A stretch of 64,000 nucleotides of DNA. It comes from Silene latifolia (Eukaryota > Streptophyta > Magnoliopsida > Caryophyllales > Caryophyllaceae). The stretch covers positions 13,022,948-13,086,947 of the forward strand of contig NC_133532.1 of assembly GCF_048544455.1 (NCBI RefSeq). The letters run 5' to 3'. Under the pieces are notes generated by a model, which was not told the DNA's origin, did no database searches, and saw nothing but the letters and a program-made list of their open reading frames with translations. The position numbers and the translations under genes are program-made. This document shows, one piece after another, positions 48,541 through 59,047 of this stretch (its first letter is position 1; each line of letters starts with the position of its first letter).

Positions 48541-49774
48541 TCCGATGAGCACCAACAACGTCGGCATGGTCGAGGGAGCCGAGACCGAGGAAGTGGAAAT
48601 TGACCCAGGACGCACCGTAACTATCGGTGTCGGCCTGGAGCCAAAATTCAAAGCCGATCTCGTAAACCTCCTGAGGAAGAACAAAGATGTCTTCGCATAC
48701 TCAGCCGCGGAAATGCCAGGAGTGAGCCGGGAGGTGATCGTTCACAAGCTGAACGTACTCTCCACCACTCGCCCTGTCAAGCAGAAGATGAGGAACTCCT
48801 CGGCCGAGAAGGATGAGGCCATCAAGGCCGAGGTAGACAAATTGTTAGAGGCGGGCTTTATCATGCCTTGTACTTACCCTGAGTGGCTAGCAAATGTTGT
48901 AATGGTGAGTAAGTCATCAGGGGCATGGAGGATGTGTGTAGATTTTACCAATCTTAATAAAGCGTGCCCTAAAGATTGTTATCCCTTGCCTCGAATAGAT
49001 AGTTTAATTGACGCAACGGCATGCTACACCATGCTAAGCCTGCTAGACGCCTTCTCAGGGTATCATCAGGTGTTTATGGCTGAAGAAGATATGCCTAAGT
49101 GCGCATTCATCACCGGTAACGGTACATACATGTATAAAATGATGCCGTTCGGTTTGAAAAACGCTGGCACAACTTACACTAGGCTGGTGGACAAAGTGTT
49201 TCAAGATAAAAAAGGGCGAAACATCGAGGCTTACGTCGACGATGCTATTGTAAAAAGCAAGTCTGACAGCGAGCACTTGGCCGACTTGAGCGAAACATTT
49301 TGTTCACTAAGGAAATACAAGATGAAACTTAACCCAATGAAATGCAACCGGTGTCGGGCCGGCAAGTTCCTCGGCGTGCTTGTCAGCGCCAGGGGAATTG
49401 ATGCCAATCCAGAGAAAGTCCAAGCAATACTAGACCTGCCGGAGCCGAGGAATCGAAAAGAGGTTATGACGCTGACCGGGAGAATGACGGCTCTTACCCG
49501 TTTCATCTCTCGGTCGGCCGACAAGAGCACTCCATTCTTTACGGTGCTGAAAGGAAATAAAGACTTTAGCTGGGGAGAACAGAGCACGCCTTTCGTGCAA
49601 TCGAAAGCTCACCTTCGACATCACGACCACCTGTCCGGGGCCGATCTTTGGGGAAACGCTATATCTATACTTAGCGATTACCTCGGCCACGGTCGATCTT
49701 GTGTAATCGTCCGGGAAGAAAATAAGCAAAGAAGACTCAATCTACTTTATCACCATACATCACGCTGCCCGTGA
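48541..49774 (+). pseudogene. Retand-like reverse transcriptase and partial RNase H
   Basis: The open frame covers RT: KDVFAYSAAEMPGV, EVDKLLEAGFIMP, WRMCVDFTNLNKACPKD, LLDAFSGYHQV (first Asp), MMPFGLKNAGTTYTR, and AYVDD with its four residues at 49232-49243. RT looks intact. After FSWGEQSTPF (about 49.59 kb) the RNase H part changes frame more than once; YPLIEKAAFAVVVAARKL-like sequence is seen downstream in another frame. Confidence 0.9.
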
Positions 49775-50690
49775 AAGAAATTACCCACTGATTGAAAAAG
49801 CGGCCTTCGCCGTCGTCGTTGCAGCAAGGAAGTTAAAACCCTACTTTGACGCACATCCCGTGACGGTCTTAACCCAGCCATTGGAAAAAGCATTGGAAAA
49901 ATTCGAAAAATCCGGCCGATTTATCAAATGGGCAGTGGAGCTCTCCGACTTTGGCATCCAGTACAAGCCGAGGCCCTCGATAAAAGGGCAAGCACTTGCA
50001 GACTTCCTGGCCGAGTGCACATACCAAGAAGAATCACATCCCGGTGTGTGGGAAGTGTATACCGACGGGTCCTCCACGGCAAACAGCTTAGGAGCCGGTA
50101 TCCTTATCACCAGCCCTAACGGGGACGAGTTTGAGTACGCCTTAAAGTTTACCTTCTCGGTCTCAAACAACGAATCCAAATATGAGGCGGTGATAACTGG
50201 AGTCGAGTTAGCTAGAGCTGCCGGGGCGGAGCATATTGTGTTGAAGACAGATTCACTCCTAGTGACCAATAAAATCAGAGGAGAGTATGAGGCTCGAGAC
50301 GACGGGATGGTGAGATACCTGGAAAGGATAAAAACCGACACTGCAAAATTGAAATCTTTTCAAATACAATGCATCCCCAAGTCTGAGAACAACCGAGCCG
50401 ACGCTCTCTCAAAACTTGCCAGTTCAAGCATCAAGAATGTCAGTCGAACCGTGCTGGTGGATATCAGGAATGCTAAAAGCATCACTGAGACCGTCGGCGT
50501 GGTGGGTGACATCGAAGCCGAGACGACGTGGATGACTCCGATAATGAAATACAAACTAACAAAAGAGTTACCGGACGACCGCAGTCTCTCTCAGAAGATA
50601 AGAAGGATCGCCGCAAGGTACTTGGTGTTCGAAGGAGAACTATACAGAAGGTCCGTGATAAGACCACTTTTGAAATGTCGGCCACCGACG
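49775..50690 (+). pseudogene. Second, archaeal-type RNase H of the Retand-like element
   Basis: Within the open stretch 49860-50804. After the tether (IQYKPRPSIKGQALADFLAE) the RNase H core reads VYTDGSST (Asp at about 50062), NNESKYEA (Glu), LKTDSLLV (Asp) and NNRADALSKL (Asp), so the DEDD set is complete. This additional RNase H between RT-RNase H and integrase is a feature of Tat-type plant Gypsy elements. The domain itself is open, although it is cut from RT by frameshifts. Confidence 0.85.
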
Positions 50691-51762
50691 CGGGAGCGCA
50701 TATCCGACAGAGATTCACGAAGGCATCTGTGGACATCACATGGGGGCAAGAACGCTAGCCCACAAAGCTCTCCGAGCCGGCTACTTCTGGCCTACCATGC
50801 TTGAGGATTCCAGAGCTAAGACCAAGAAGTGCAAGAATTGTCAGATGCATGCTCCGGTGATACACGCACCTTCCCGAGACTTGCAACCAGTACTTAGCCC
50901 CCTACCATTTGCACAGTGGGGGATGGATTTATTAGGGCCATTTCCGACGGCCTCCGGAGGAAGGAAGTACCTAATCGTCGTCGTTGACTACTTCACCAAA
51001 TGGGTCGAGGCTGTCGCGGTACCTGCCAAGACCACGGCGGCCGTAAGAAAGGTGATTTGGGAGAACGTCATAACTCGATTTGGGTTGCCCCAAGTCATGG
51101 TATTTGACCACGGCCGAGAGTTTTGGAGCGACATGGTGATGAACTGGTTGGAGGAGCTCGGTATCAAATTTGCATAATCCTCTGTCTGCCACCCTCAGAG
51201 CAACGGGCAGGCGGAAGCAGCTAATAAAACAATCCTAAACGGGCTGAAAAAGAAGGTTGAAGATCTAAAGGGAAGGCGGGCTGATGAACTACCCGGCGTC
51301 CTGTGGTCCCTTAGAACCACGGAGAAAGAAGCAACGAGGTACAGTCCATTCCACCTTGTCTATGGGTCTGAGGCCGTCATGCCAATTGAAGCAGCGGTGC
51401 CGACATTCAGAACGCAAACCTTTGACCCAGTCGAAAATGAGGAAGGCCTGAGAGCCTCCCTATACCTGGTCAAAGAAAGTCGAGACATGGCACGGCTTAA
51501 CTTGGAAGTATATCAAAACCGAATGAGAAGAGCATACAACCGCAGGGTCCACAAAAGAGACTTAAGAGTAGGAGATCTAGTCCTAAGAAAGTCGGCCGCA
51601 ACCAACAAAGGAAACATCCATGGTAAAATGACGGCCAACTGGGAAGGACCCTACAAGGTGGTTGAAGAAATGAGGCCGGGAACATACCGGCTGACAGACA
51701 TGGAGGGTGTTCCTCTAATGAGCCATTGGAACACAGACAACCTAAGGAAATACTTCGTATAG
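50691..51762 (+). pseudogene. Retand-like integrase
   Basis: The HHCC zinc finger lies around 50710-50870 (GICGHH in one frame, CKNCQMH after a frame change). The core holds Asp in WGMDLLGPFP, Asp in MVFDHGREFW (most relatives have SDNG) and Glu in NGQAEAANK. A single in-frame TAA at 51175-51177 interrupts between second Asp and Glu; the same frame continues on both sides. The C-terminal domain (RVGDLVLRK, NWEGPYKVVE, NLRKYFV) is open to its stop at 51762. Confidence 0.85.
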
Positions 51763-52699
51763 TGGCGGAGGTGTCCGAGACCATTGTGGGCATCCCAACG
51801 CTTGATTATACCTTATGAAGAGTGATCCAAGTTTTCCATTGAAATGCTTGTCCCCTCCGTAGTCGTACCAAGGTAGACGCCGCGGCCAACGCCGGGCAGT
51901 CACGAGTAGACGCCACGGCCAAGGCCGGGCAGTCACTACAATGGCGGTTGATACTCGCAAAAGCGACCAACATGCTTAGTAGACGCCAACCGGGCAGTCA
52001 CTACCAATGCAGTCGATACTCGCGAAAGCGACCAACATGCTTAGGAACGTATAATTACAGTTGAGAAACGCAAATCTGACCGCCTCGGCCAATCCGGGAG
52101 TGGCAGAGGAAGCGATCAATATGTCTACAGATACGAACGCTGTCGAGCCGTAACCTCGATTGCCTCGGCCAAAGCCGGGAGTGACGGGGACACAACGACC
52201 GATACGCTAACATGTTCACAACGGCGGTTGGGAAGCGCAAATCTGACCGCTCCGGCTAAGACCGGGAGTGGAGGAGGAAGCGACTGACATGCCAACATGT
52301 TTAAAAACGTTTAAGTACAATTAAGATGCGCCTTCTAACTGCCTCGGCCAAGCCGAAAGTAAAAACGAAAAAGGACTCAATATGTTGAAACGTAAGAAGA
52401 CAACTTAATGGAGGCAAAATAAACAAACTTTATTGAAAAATGTTTACAGGTGAGGCAAAACAAAGTCGACGGCCGTCCCCATAGGGATAGCCTAAACACA
52501 ACCTACCAAAGTTTAACAAAAACAAAAGGTACAACAAAAGGTTACAGACATAAGACTTGAAAGCGCCAAAAGGATGGCAGGGAGGAAAGGCTCAATAGTT
52601 GGCCCCGAGCACTGGCTGTCGAAGGGTCGGGTGAATCCGGTGACGACCGCCCGTCTCCCTATGCTTGTTTACGCTCGCCACCGGCAGCAGAGAGCAAGC
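51763..52699 (+). repeat. Post-pol tandem repeats of the Retand-like element
   Basis: About 51845-52370 consists of diverged tandem units: GTAGACGCC, CCGGGCAGTCACTA, GTCGATACTCGCGAAAGCGA and CCAACATGCTTA recur at about 70 bases, followed by looser units with CTCGGCCAA and CCGGGAGTG. The remainder to 52.7 kb has no plus-strand gene. Confidence 0.8.
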
Positions 52700-55122
52700 A
52701 TCACCATCGATGGGAGGCCCGAGGAAGCCGATTTGGCGCTCCACCTGCCTTTGCCCTCTCAGCTTCCTCCCTGGCCGCCTTCACCTTAGCATCCCGGGCC
52801 ACCTTCTCCGCAGCCTCCTCAGCGGCCTTCGCCGCCTTTGCCTTCTCCGCCGCCTTTGTCTCCGCAGCAGCCGCCTTCTCATCAAGAAGCCGGTCAAAAT
52901 CTTTCCACGGGAAGAAACTTTCAGTGTTACATCCCTGATAGCATCTTCGGCCTGGTCCCGGTACTGGGCACACATGTCAGGGATGATGACGGTCTTCAGC
53001 GTCTCAATGTCCTTCTCCCTCAGAGCAAGGATAGCCTTGGTGTTCTTATGCTCCTTCGCCTCAGCCGAATGCAAGGTCTTCCATCTCTCCTTCTGCCCAA
53101 CCACGGCGTTATAGCCGCCCTCAAATTTGTCCCGCTCCTCTCGCAGCTTAGCGGCATCAGCCAATGCAGCCTCAACCTTGGCCCTCTCGGCTAGGACCGC
53201 CTTCTCAGCGTCCTCCCTAAGCTTTCGCTCAGCGAGGAAATCATTTTTGGCGGTCTGGAAGTCCTCCTTCGACCTCTCGGCCTCCTTCTTAGCGGCGGCA
53301 AGATCGAGACTAAGCCATTCAAGCGTGTTGCCAGCTCGAGCCATGACCTCCTCTTGCTCGATAATATGATTGGCGGCTAGTTCAGTCCACCTCCCCAGCC
53401 TCTTGGACAACCTTCTGCCTTCCGCCACAAGCTGAGCAGGGGAAACCTTCTGGGATGAGGAGTCAACGGTGACGTTTTTACCGCCCGTCTGCACAGGCTG
53501 CTTCTCCAATGCTGTTCGAAGAACGACGGTGACGCGGCCGATCTACAAAAACCCTGACAAAGCATTCATGTCAACATTCATTGACATGTCAGAAAGTCTG
53601 TCATCAGGAATGCCCAATGAACCTGCTAAATCTGAGCCATGGGTTAGATCCGTACCAGTCTTAGCCTTCTTGGGCAGAGGGCTGGCTGGTCCCTTTCCTT
53701 TCCCGGCCTCGGTAACAGCAGCAGCGGCAGGCTCGGCCTCTTTTCTCTTATTTGAAGGAGGAGGGCCCTCCACAACGGTGACCTCCTCTTCAACATCAAC
53801 GACCACCTGCTCCTTTTGGACCACGGGGATTGCAGATTGAGCTGGAGTTGACGCCGTTGCCGCCGTAGACGTTGCCTTTGGTCTCCGGCGCGGCACGTTA
53901 CCAGAAATCTGCGCTTGAGCCGCCGCCACATCCAATGCCTTCAACTGCTGCTCTATAAGTTCGTGAGGGGCCGGTCTGCGATCACGTGGCCCGGCCTTAG
54001 GATGCAGCTCAACAACTCTCCCGTTCTCGTCAAGTCCCAACCTCTTGAGGACGGAGACAGAGCGCCCGGCCAAACCAAATCGGTCGCAAAAGAAACGAAG
54101 CGGGAGTTAAGCAAAAGAAATAAATCAAGGTTCAAATACGAGAAACATAAAAAGCAAAGATGGGCCTCATACCGACCCCACTCACCCGGGCCGAGGGCCG
54201 GTATGAGGCCGACGTGGCAAAGACTCATCCCGAAGAACGATCCGCGTCGGGGCATCCATCCCTTCGGCGTGCCATCCTTCTCAGCCTCAAACAGCCTCAT
54301 TGCCCGCGTTTCGTCCTCATTAAGATAGACCTTCATGGCGTCCATCTTAAGCTTATTCCGGGAGACATATTTGTCATGCTCCCCTTGATTCTCACACCGT
54401 AAATTGACGCGGCTCAAAGGACCGGCGAGTAGTCCTCCGGAACCTCAACGTATACCCACCGCCCCTTCCAGTCCTTGCAAGATGTCAACTTGGAAACGGT
54501 AACATAACCCGCCTTGGTTTGTATGCTATACCACCCCGTGCCACCTAGGGTAGTCTGGCGAAGATGGTGGAGCCGGCGGAATAGGTTCACCGTTGGGGCC
54601 TCCCCTTTAAAAAGACATAACCATACAAAGCCAATAATCGTCCTGATGGCCAACGGATGCAGTTGGGCCACGACGACATTCATGGCTTTAATTATGGCAA
54701 AGAACGTATTCATTCGGAGGAAACCGGAGCCCATACTCCGGTGTCCGATGTATACGCCGATACAACCCTCGGGAGGGCAAAGACGGCCTGATCACCCTCG
54801 GAACAATTATTTTATACCCCCGCCGAAGGAGTAATGATCTTCAAAAAGGTCGAACCGGAACAACTAGCGAACTTGTTCGTCCAAGCACGATCGGGATTGA
54901 TCGAACAGCGCCGCCATGCCACGAGAAATGCGGCCTCTTTACGACGAAGGGTTGCCTCATCATCGTCATCATCAAAACCCTCCAAAAATTGCTCATCAAT
55001 TTCGGAGAAAGCGGCAGGACCCCAAACCCTATCGGGGTGACAACCAGTGCCTCCTCTTCATCAGGACGCGACGGTTCGCCCCCCGGCGTAGAGGTACTGG
55101 GTTGAGCATCCGCAGAAGACAT
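52700..55122 (-). pseudogene. Antisense coding unit of the Retand-like element
   Basis: Read on the minus strand: ATG at 55122 (MSSADAQPSTSTPGG), then a conserved-looking domain at 54734-54414 (TFFAIIKAMNVVVAQLHPLA, FVWLCLF, CKDWKGRWVYVEVP). This resembles the Pfam 'putative gypsy type transposon' family (PF04195), though by memory only. A linker follows (54073-53543; Pro/Ala-rich with a PLPKKAK basic patch), then a long Ala/Glu/Lys-rich coiled coil (53509 to about 52705). Several frame changes lie between pieces; some may be introns, as GTGAGT occurs at a boundary near 54190. A TATA box lies upstream at 55300-55307. Function unknown. Confidence 0.7.
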
Positions 55123-55299
55123 AATGACAACAAAAACTTAACAATTAAAAGTTGGAAAAATTTGGTTGTTTACCTTGGAAAAGTGCTACGCCGAGTAACG
55201 CTTTGAAGACTAGAGAGAAATTTCTTCGAAAAAACGAAGAAAGGGGAAATTTTTTTGAGAAAATGAAGTTTGATGGCCAAAAAACGGGGCACACTGCTC

Positions 55300-55307
55300 T
55301 ATTTATA
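55300..55307 (-). promoter_or_regulatory. TATA box for the antisense unit
   Basis: Minus strand TATAAATA within CTCTATAAATAGAG, about 180 bases upstream of the antisense ATG at 55122, with a CT-rich leader between. The position suits an independent promoter. Confidence 0.55.
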
Positions 55308-55710
55308 GAGCAAAGCCCATGAGGCGGACCAATCAGGGCAAAACCCATGAAACGTCCACCAATCAATGCCAGGCCACGTGTCAAGCATGCAGCCACGGAA
55401 TGTCAATCGACATACAGTTATCAAACTTCTTCGACACGCTCCTTGGTATCTCTGTTGCTAACGCCAGGTGATCAACAAAGCAAAGACAAGACGGCCGTGG
55501 GACAATCAAAAGTACAAACGGCACTCTCAACCTTGGTCTCGGCCCGCGCCATTTTCTTTTCCACATAGGATGTCCATTACACATCCATGTGGAGGGGAGA
55601 TATGGTACGGCCCAACAGTAACCAAGCCGAGGAAGAAGAAGCCGGGAAGAAGTTCAACTTGCGCAGAATACGCTCAACACTCATCGAAGGTCCATACCAC
55701 GGCATAGACT

Positions 55711-55724
55711 ACGCTGGGGCAAAT
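55711..55724 (+). other. Retand-like polypurine tract
   Basis: GCTGGGGCAAAT immediately precedes the 3' LTR (TGATGGGG). Purine-rich but interrupted, as often in this lineage. Confidence 0.55.
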
Positions 55725-56312
55725 TGATGGGGCATATTCTCGCACCCGACCGAGTCAACATATTGAGTAAGGTCAAAGATATTCACAAAGAAGTCAACGT
55801 ATTAGATGACCCTAACCGACGCCGCGGACTGTCGGCTGTCACTGGGTCTCTACTGGGCAACTAGCCACCGGGAGGCATATCCGCGTACTCACATCCGGTC
55901 CCCTCGGCATGGAGTCAACCAGCCACCGGCCGCCATGGGTTCCTCGGCCGAGGGTAGAACGATCTTTCCACCTGCTAGCCACTTGGCCACTTGGGCACTA
56001 CGTGACAAAAGGTGAAAGTCTATAAATACTCCTCAATCCTCATTGAGAAAACGATCCACAATTCATCCTAAAACTCACTATTAATCTGGTATAAACTCCC
56101 TTATCTCTCTACAATATACTTTGCCAAGTAACACACAACTTAATCTCTTTAAGTTTACTGACTTGAGCGTCGGAGTGAGTACGCTCGGTACCAAGCCGAG
56201 CCCTCAGTTTGTTCATCTTAAACAGGAAAGAGCGAAAGGAAGAGACAAGCAAAGACATCATTCTACAAGCTTACGTGGTCACAAATCCTGCTCCAGAATT
56301 ACACCCGGAACA
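55725..56312 (+). repeat. Retand-like 3' LTR
   Basis: 588 bp, partner of 45649-46226. Differences cluster before the TATA box (for example CACTTGGGCACTACGTG for CACACGTG); after it only one small difference (CCGTAA/CCAGAA) was noted. Confidence 0.95.
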
Positions 56313-57661
56313 AAAATAATAGAAGTAAAGAGAACGTGATCGCAGGTCCGGTAAACCAGCATTGGAGGAAGACATATTTAGAGAGAGAAATTAAAAAGTA
56401 ATTAATTATGTTTGATAAATCATGATATTCAACTAAGAAATTATTAAAACATATTTATAGTGCAAATAGTATAATGCATACATTGCTACATATACTCTTG
56501 TATTAAAGTTCCGATAAATGATAATGCATGATGTACTATAAAGTTCTGTCCGTTTACATGTATTTTTCGTTGTGGAGGCGAATAAAAGAATTAAAAATGT
56601 AACAATTGTTTGTAGGAAAACCGTTCTGAATAACATTACAATGGTTATGGGGAAAACCGTTCTAAAAAATTATTAACGGGTGTAAAGTAAACCGTTGTCA
56701 AGTATAACAACGGTTAATGGAAAAACCGTTGCAATAAATTTATAACGCGTTGTCTACCGACAGTTGTAAACTACATTTTATAACGGTTTCTCCAGGGAAC
56801 CATTGTGATAATTACGAGTGACTTGTGCGCCTGAGTTTTCTGCCAATATTTTGACAACGGTACCCTAAATGTCGTTATTAGATGAAGTAAACCGTTGCAT
56901 CTTGTCTGTTATTATTAATGCTAATATTTGGCATAGTGACTCTTTGGAAAAGGAGGATGAAGGATCTCCGTGTACATCTTGGCTTGGCTAGAGCATTGAA
57001 AGGAGATGATGGCAAATCAGAAAGGATGATTGATGATGACTGGGAAGAGGTTTGAACCAAGTGTGCAAGTACCATAAGGTTTTACATCTCGATTCGATCA
57101 TCAATTGTGTTCTTGATGACGACTCTCCATCATTAATATGAGAGAACTTGGAGAAACTCTACATGACGAATATTTTGACCAACAAGCTGTTATTGAAGCG
57201 ACGTAGTTGAGGATGGATGGGATGAAAATTTAAGCGGACGTGTGAATTTGTTCAATGGACTGTCAGACGAGTTGAAGAAGATCGAAGTAAAGCTTGAGAA
57301 GGAAGATAAGGCGTTACTACTCCTCAATTCTCTTCAGGACATATATGAGACTTATGTGGATACGATTCTGTGCGGGAAAGACACTACCACGATTGAGCAA
57401 GAACATACTACTTTATTGTCCTTTGATGCGAGGAAAAAGGATAAGGTTGGGATACGGAGCGACAATATGGGTACAGTTGTAGTTGGTCGGGATAGGAGCG
57501 GTCGATCGTTTAACAGGGATGATGGATCGAAGCATCGGAAGTCAGGATCCAGGAACGCTTCTCATAATAATGTGAAGTGTTTCAAGTGTAGAGACCTTGG
57601 GCATATTAATTAGGCAGTTATGTACTAAGAAGTGTGAGAATGAAGAAAACAAGGGCGATAC

Positions 57662-59031
57662 TGTAATACTACGGATTATATTAAGCTAAGTACTCGACTG
57701 AGTAGAGCCTGCTCGGCCGAGTAGTGCTAAGTGTATGTTCTGTTTAGCTTCTGCCGAGGAATACTCGGCCGAGTATGATGAATACTCGACCGAGTAGAGG
57801 ATACTCGGCCGAGTATACTCTATACTCGACCGAGCATCCGGTCTGGCGAGTAATATTTCAGCGGTTTGATTCGGAAGTAATTAGAACGATATATATTTCG
57901 TTAAGCAGTTTCCTAAACATAATTTACAAAACCTAATCACCGTACGACGCTCTAATCACTCTGAATCTCTCCTCTGTGTGTGTGTGGATAATCGTAGCAA
58001 TCGCATTCGATCCTTTATTCCTCCTTCGGTAAGTCCTTATCACCACGTTTGTTGATGATTATTCTAGGGTTTGTCTTTGATTATGAATTTGGGGGAAATG
58101 AGGTTTTGCATATAGTGTTTGCGTTATATGATTGTTGATTATCATTGTTGTAGGTGACGATGTGGTATTTGTTATGCATATTGTATGATTGATTGCAGCA
58201 TAGCGGATTGCGAAAAGGTAGGGTTTCTCCTACTCAGTACTGTTAATTGATTGAGATTGCATAGTTTTATAATTGTTGTTATCTGCTGACCATCGGAGGT
58301 TGGGTGTTGTGGTGACGGTGTTGGTGTGGCTGTATTATGACGGTTGTGGTGTTGTGTGTTTGTGATGCTGTGTGTGTGATTGTGGTGGAGTCACTTGCGG
58401 GAGTGACTTCACACCCTAGTTCGCCCTCCGTGGAACCCGTCACGGGAGGGGATGTGTACATTAAGGGACAGGGATTGTTAGTCGCTCGTTGATGAGCTGG
58501 ACTAGGTGGGGATGGGCTGCGGTCACCCACTGGCGGCGAGGATTACCTATTGCGATGGGTAATCTGACAGGGCTACACATTTCGGTGTGTAGTCGGTTAC
58601 TGTGTGAGATCGGGAGACCGGGGATGGAGGATGATCAGCCGATTACATTATTTGTTTGTCTTATCTTGATTGAACGGTACTGACCTCGTTGTTGTTGTTT
58701 TGTAAAACCTGCGGTGATCCATTCAGGGATGGTGAGCAGATTATGACAGGTAATGCAGATGTTTAGCTATGGAACAGTCATGGGGAGTCATCACTCGAGT
58801 CTAGCTTCCGCCGTCAAGAGACTTAGCTTGCGTTCTTTGTAGTTGTTAGACCTTTCACAGTTATACTTTGGTTTGGTGTTGGAAACATGTAATCACTAAC
58901 TCTTTATACTTTAATAAAGGTTGTTTGGAATTGGTAACTTTGATATACTAACCTCAGGAAACCGAGATGGTAACAGTCTTTCATGCTAGGGTAGTCCTTG
59001 GTAAGGTACCTTGGTATGAGGGGGTGTTACA
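57662..59031 (+). mobile_element. Gypsy-type 5' LTR, 1.37 kb
   Basis: Starts TGTAATACTACGG, ends GGGGGTGTTACA, and is followed after AAG by a primer-binding site. Contains six copies of a 14-bp palindrome near its start. Ends like the solo LTR at 43346-45419 (AACCGAGATGGTAAC). It interrupts the Copia gag. No 3' LTR is visible in the window. Confidence 0.8.
57691..57836. repeat. Palindrome cluster 1 (TACTCGGCCGAGTA type)
   Basis: Six copies of TACTCG(G/A)CCGAGTA or near forms in 146 bases, including the perfect 14-bp palindrome TACTCGGCCGAGTA. Confidence 0.85.
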
Positions 59032-59034
59032 AAG

Positions 59035-59047
59035 TGGTATCAGAGCC
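59035..59047 (+). other. Primer-binding site of the Gypsy element
   Basis: TGGTATCAGAGCC, complementary to initiator tRNA-Met 3' end, three bases after the LTR. Confidence 0.85.

Larger units (their letters stand above)
45649..56312 (+). mobile_element. Retand-like Ty3/Gypsy (Tat-type) retrotransposon, complete but defective
   Basis: 10,664 bp with a perfect AAAAT duplication (45644-45648, 56313-56317). Order: LTR, TGGCGCC-type primer-binding site, gag, protease, RT, RNase H, archaeal-type RNase H, integrase, tandem repeats, antisense coding unit, polypurine tract, LTR. RT before integrase is the Gypsy order; the extra RNase H is typical of the Tat lineage. Antisense frames and tandem repeats after pol are what I recall of Retand-2 from Silene latifolia. 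Frameshifts and stops interrupt gag, protease, RNase H and integrase, so trans-mobilisation would be needed. Confidence 0.9.
45632..56938. mobile_element. Non-autonomous CACTA element split by the Retand-like element
   Basis: The left 17 bases (45632-45648) start CACTATGCAAAT; the right end at 56938 reads, inverted, CACTATGCCAAATATTAGC. The right part (56318-56938) contains inverted and direct copies of AACCGTTG / CAACGGTT, the subterminal repeats expected for CACTA. The Retand-like element with its AAAAT duplication separates the parts; without it CACTA is about 640 bp. Position inside the Copia gag reading frame supports the boundaries. The 3-bp duplication is not clean (ATA/ACT). Confidence 0.7.
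45577..57661 (+). pseudogene. Copia gag split by CACTA and Retand-like insertions
   Basis: Codons from ATG 45577 read into ...FDNESGDY at 45630. The frame resumes at 56939 with LWKRRMKDLR, the typical continuation of Copia gag, so the two pieces were one gene before the CACTA element entered. After stops near 57055 the gag continues, open at 57242-57613 (ALLLLNSLQDIYETYVDTIL, LLSFDARKK) to a zinc knuckle CFKCRDLGHIN. The next Gypsy LTR cuts in at 57662. The pol part and LTRs are not visible here. A TNT1-like gag is inferred from the order of motifs. Confidence 0.75.
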
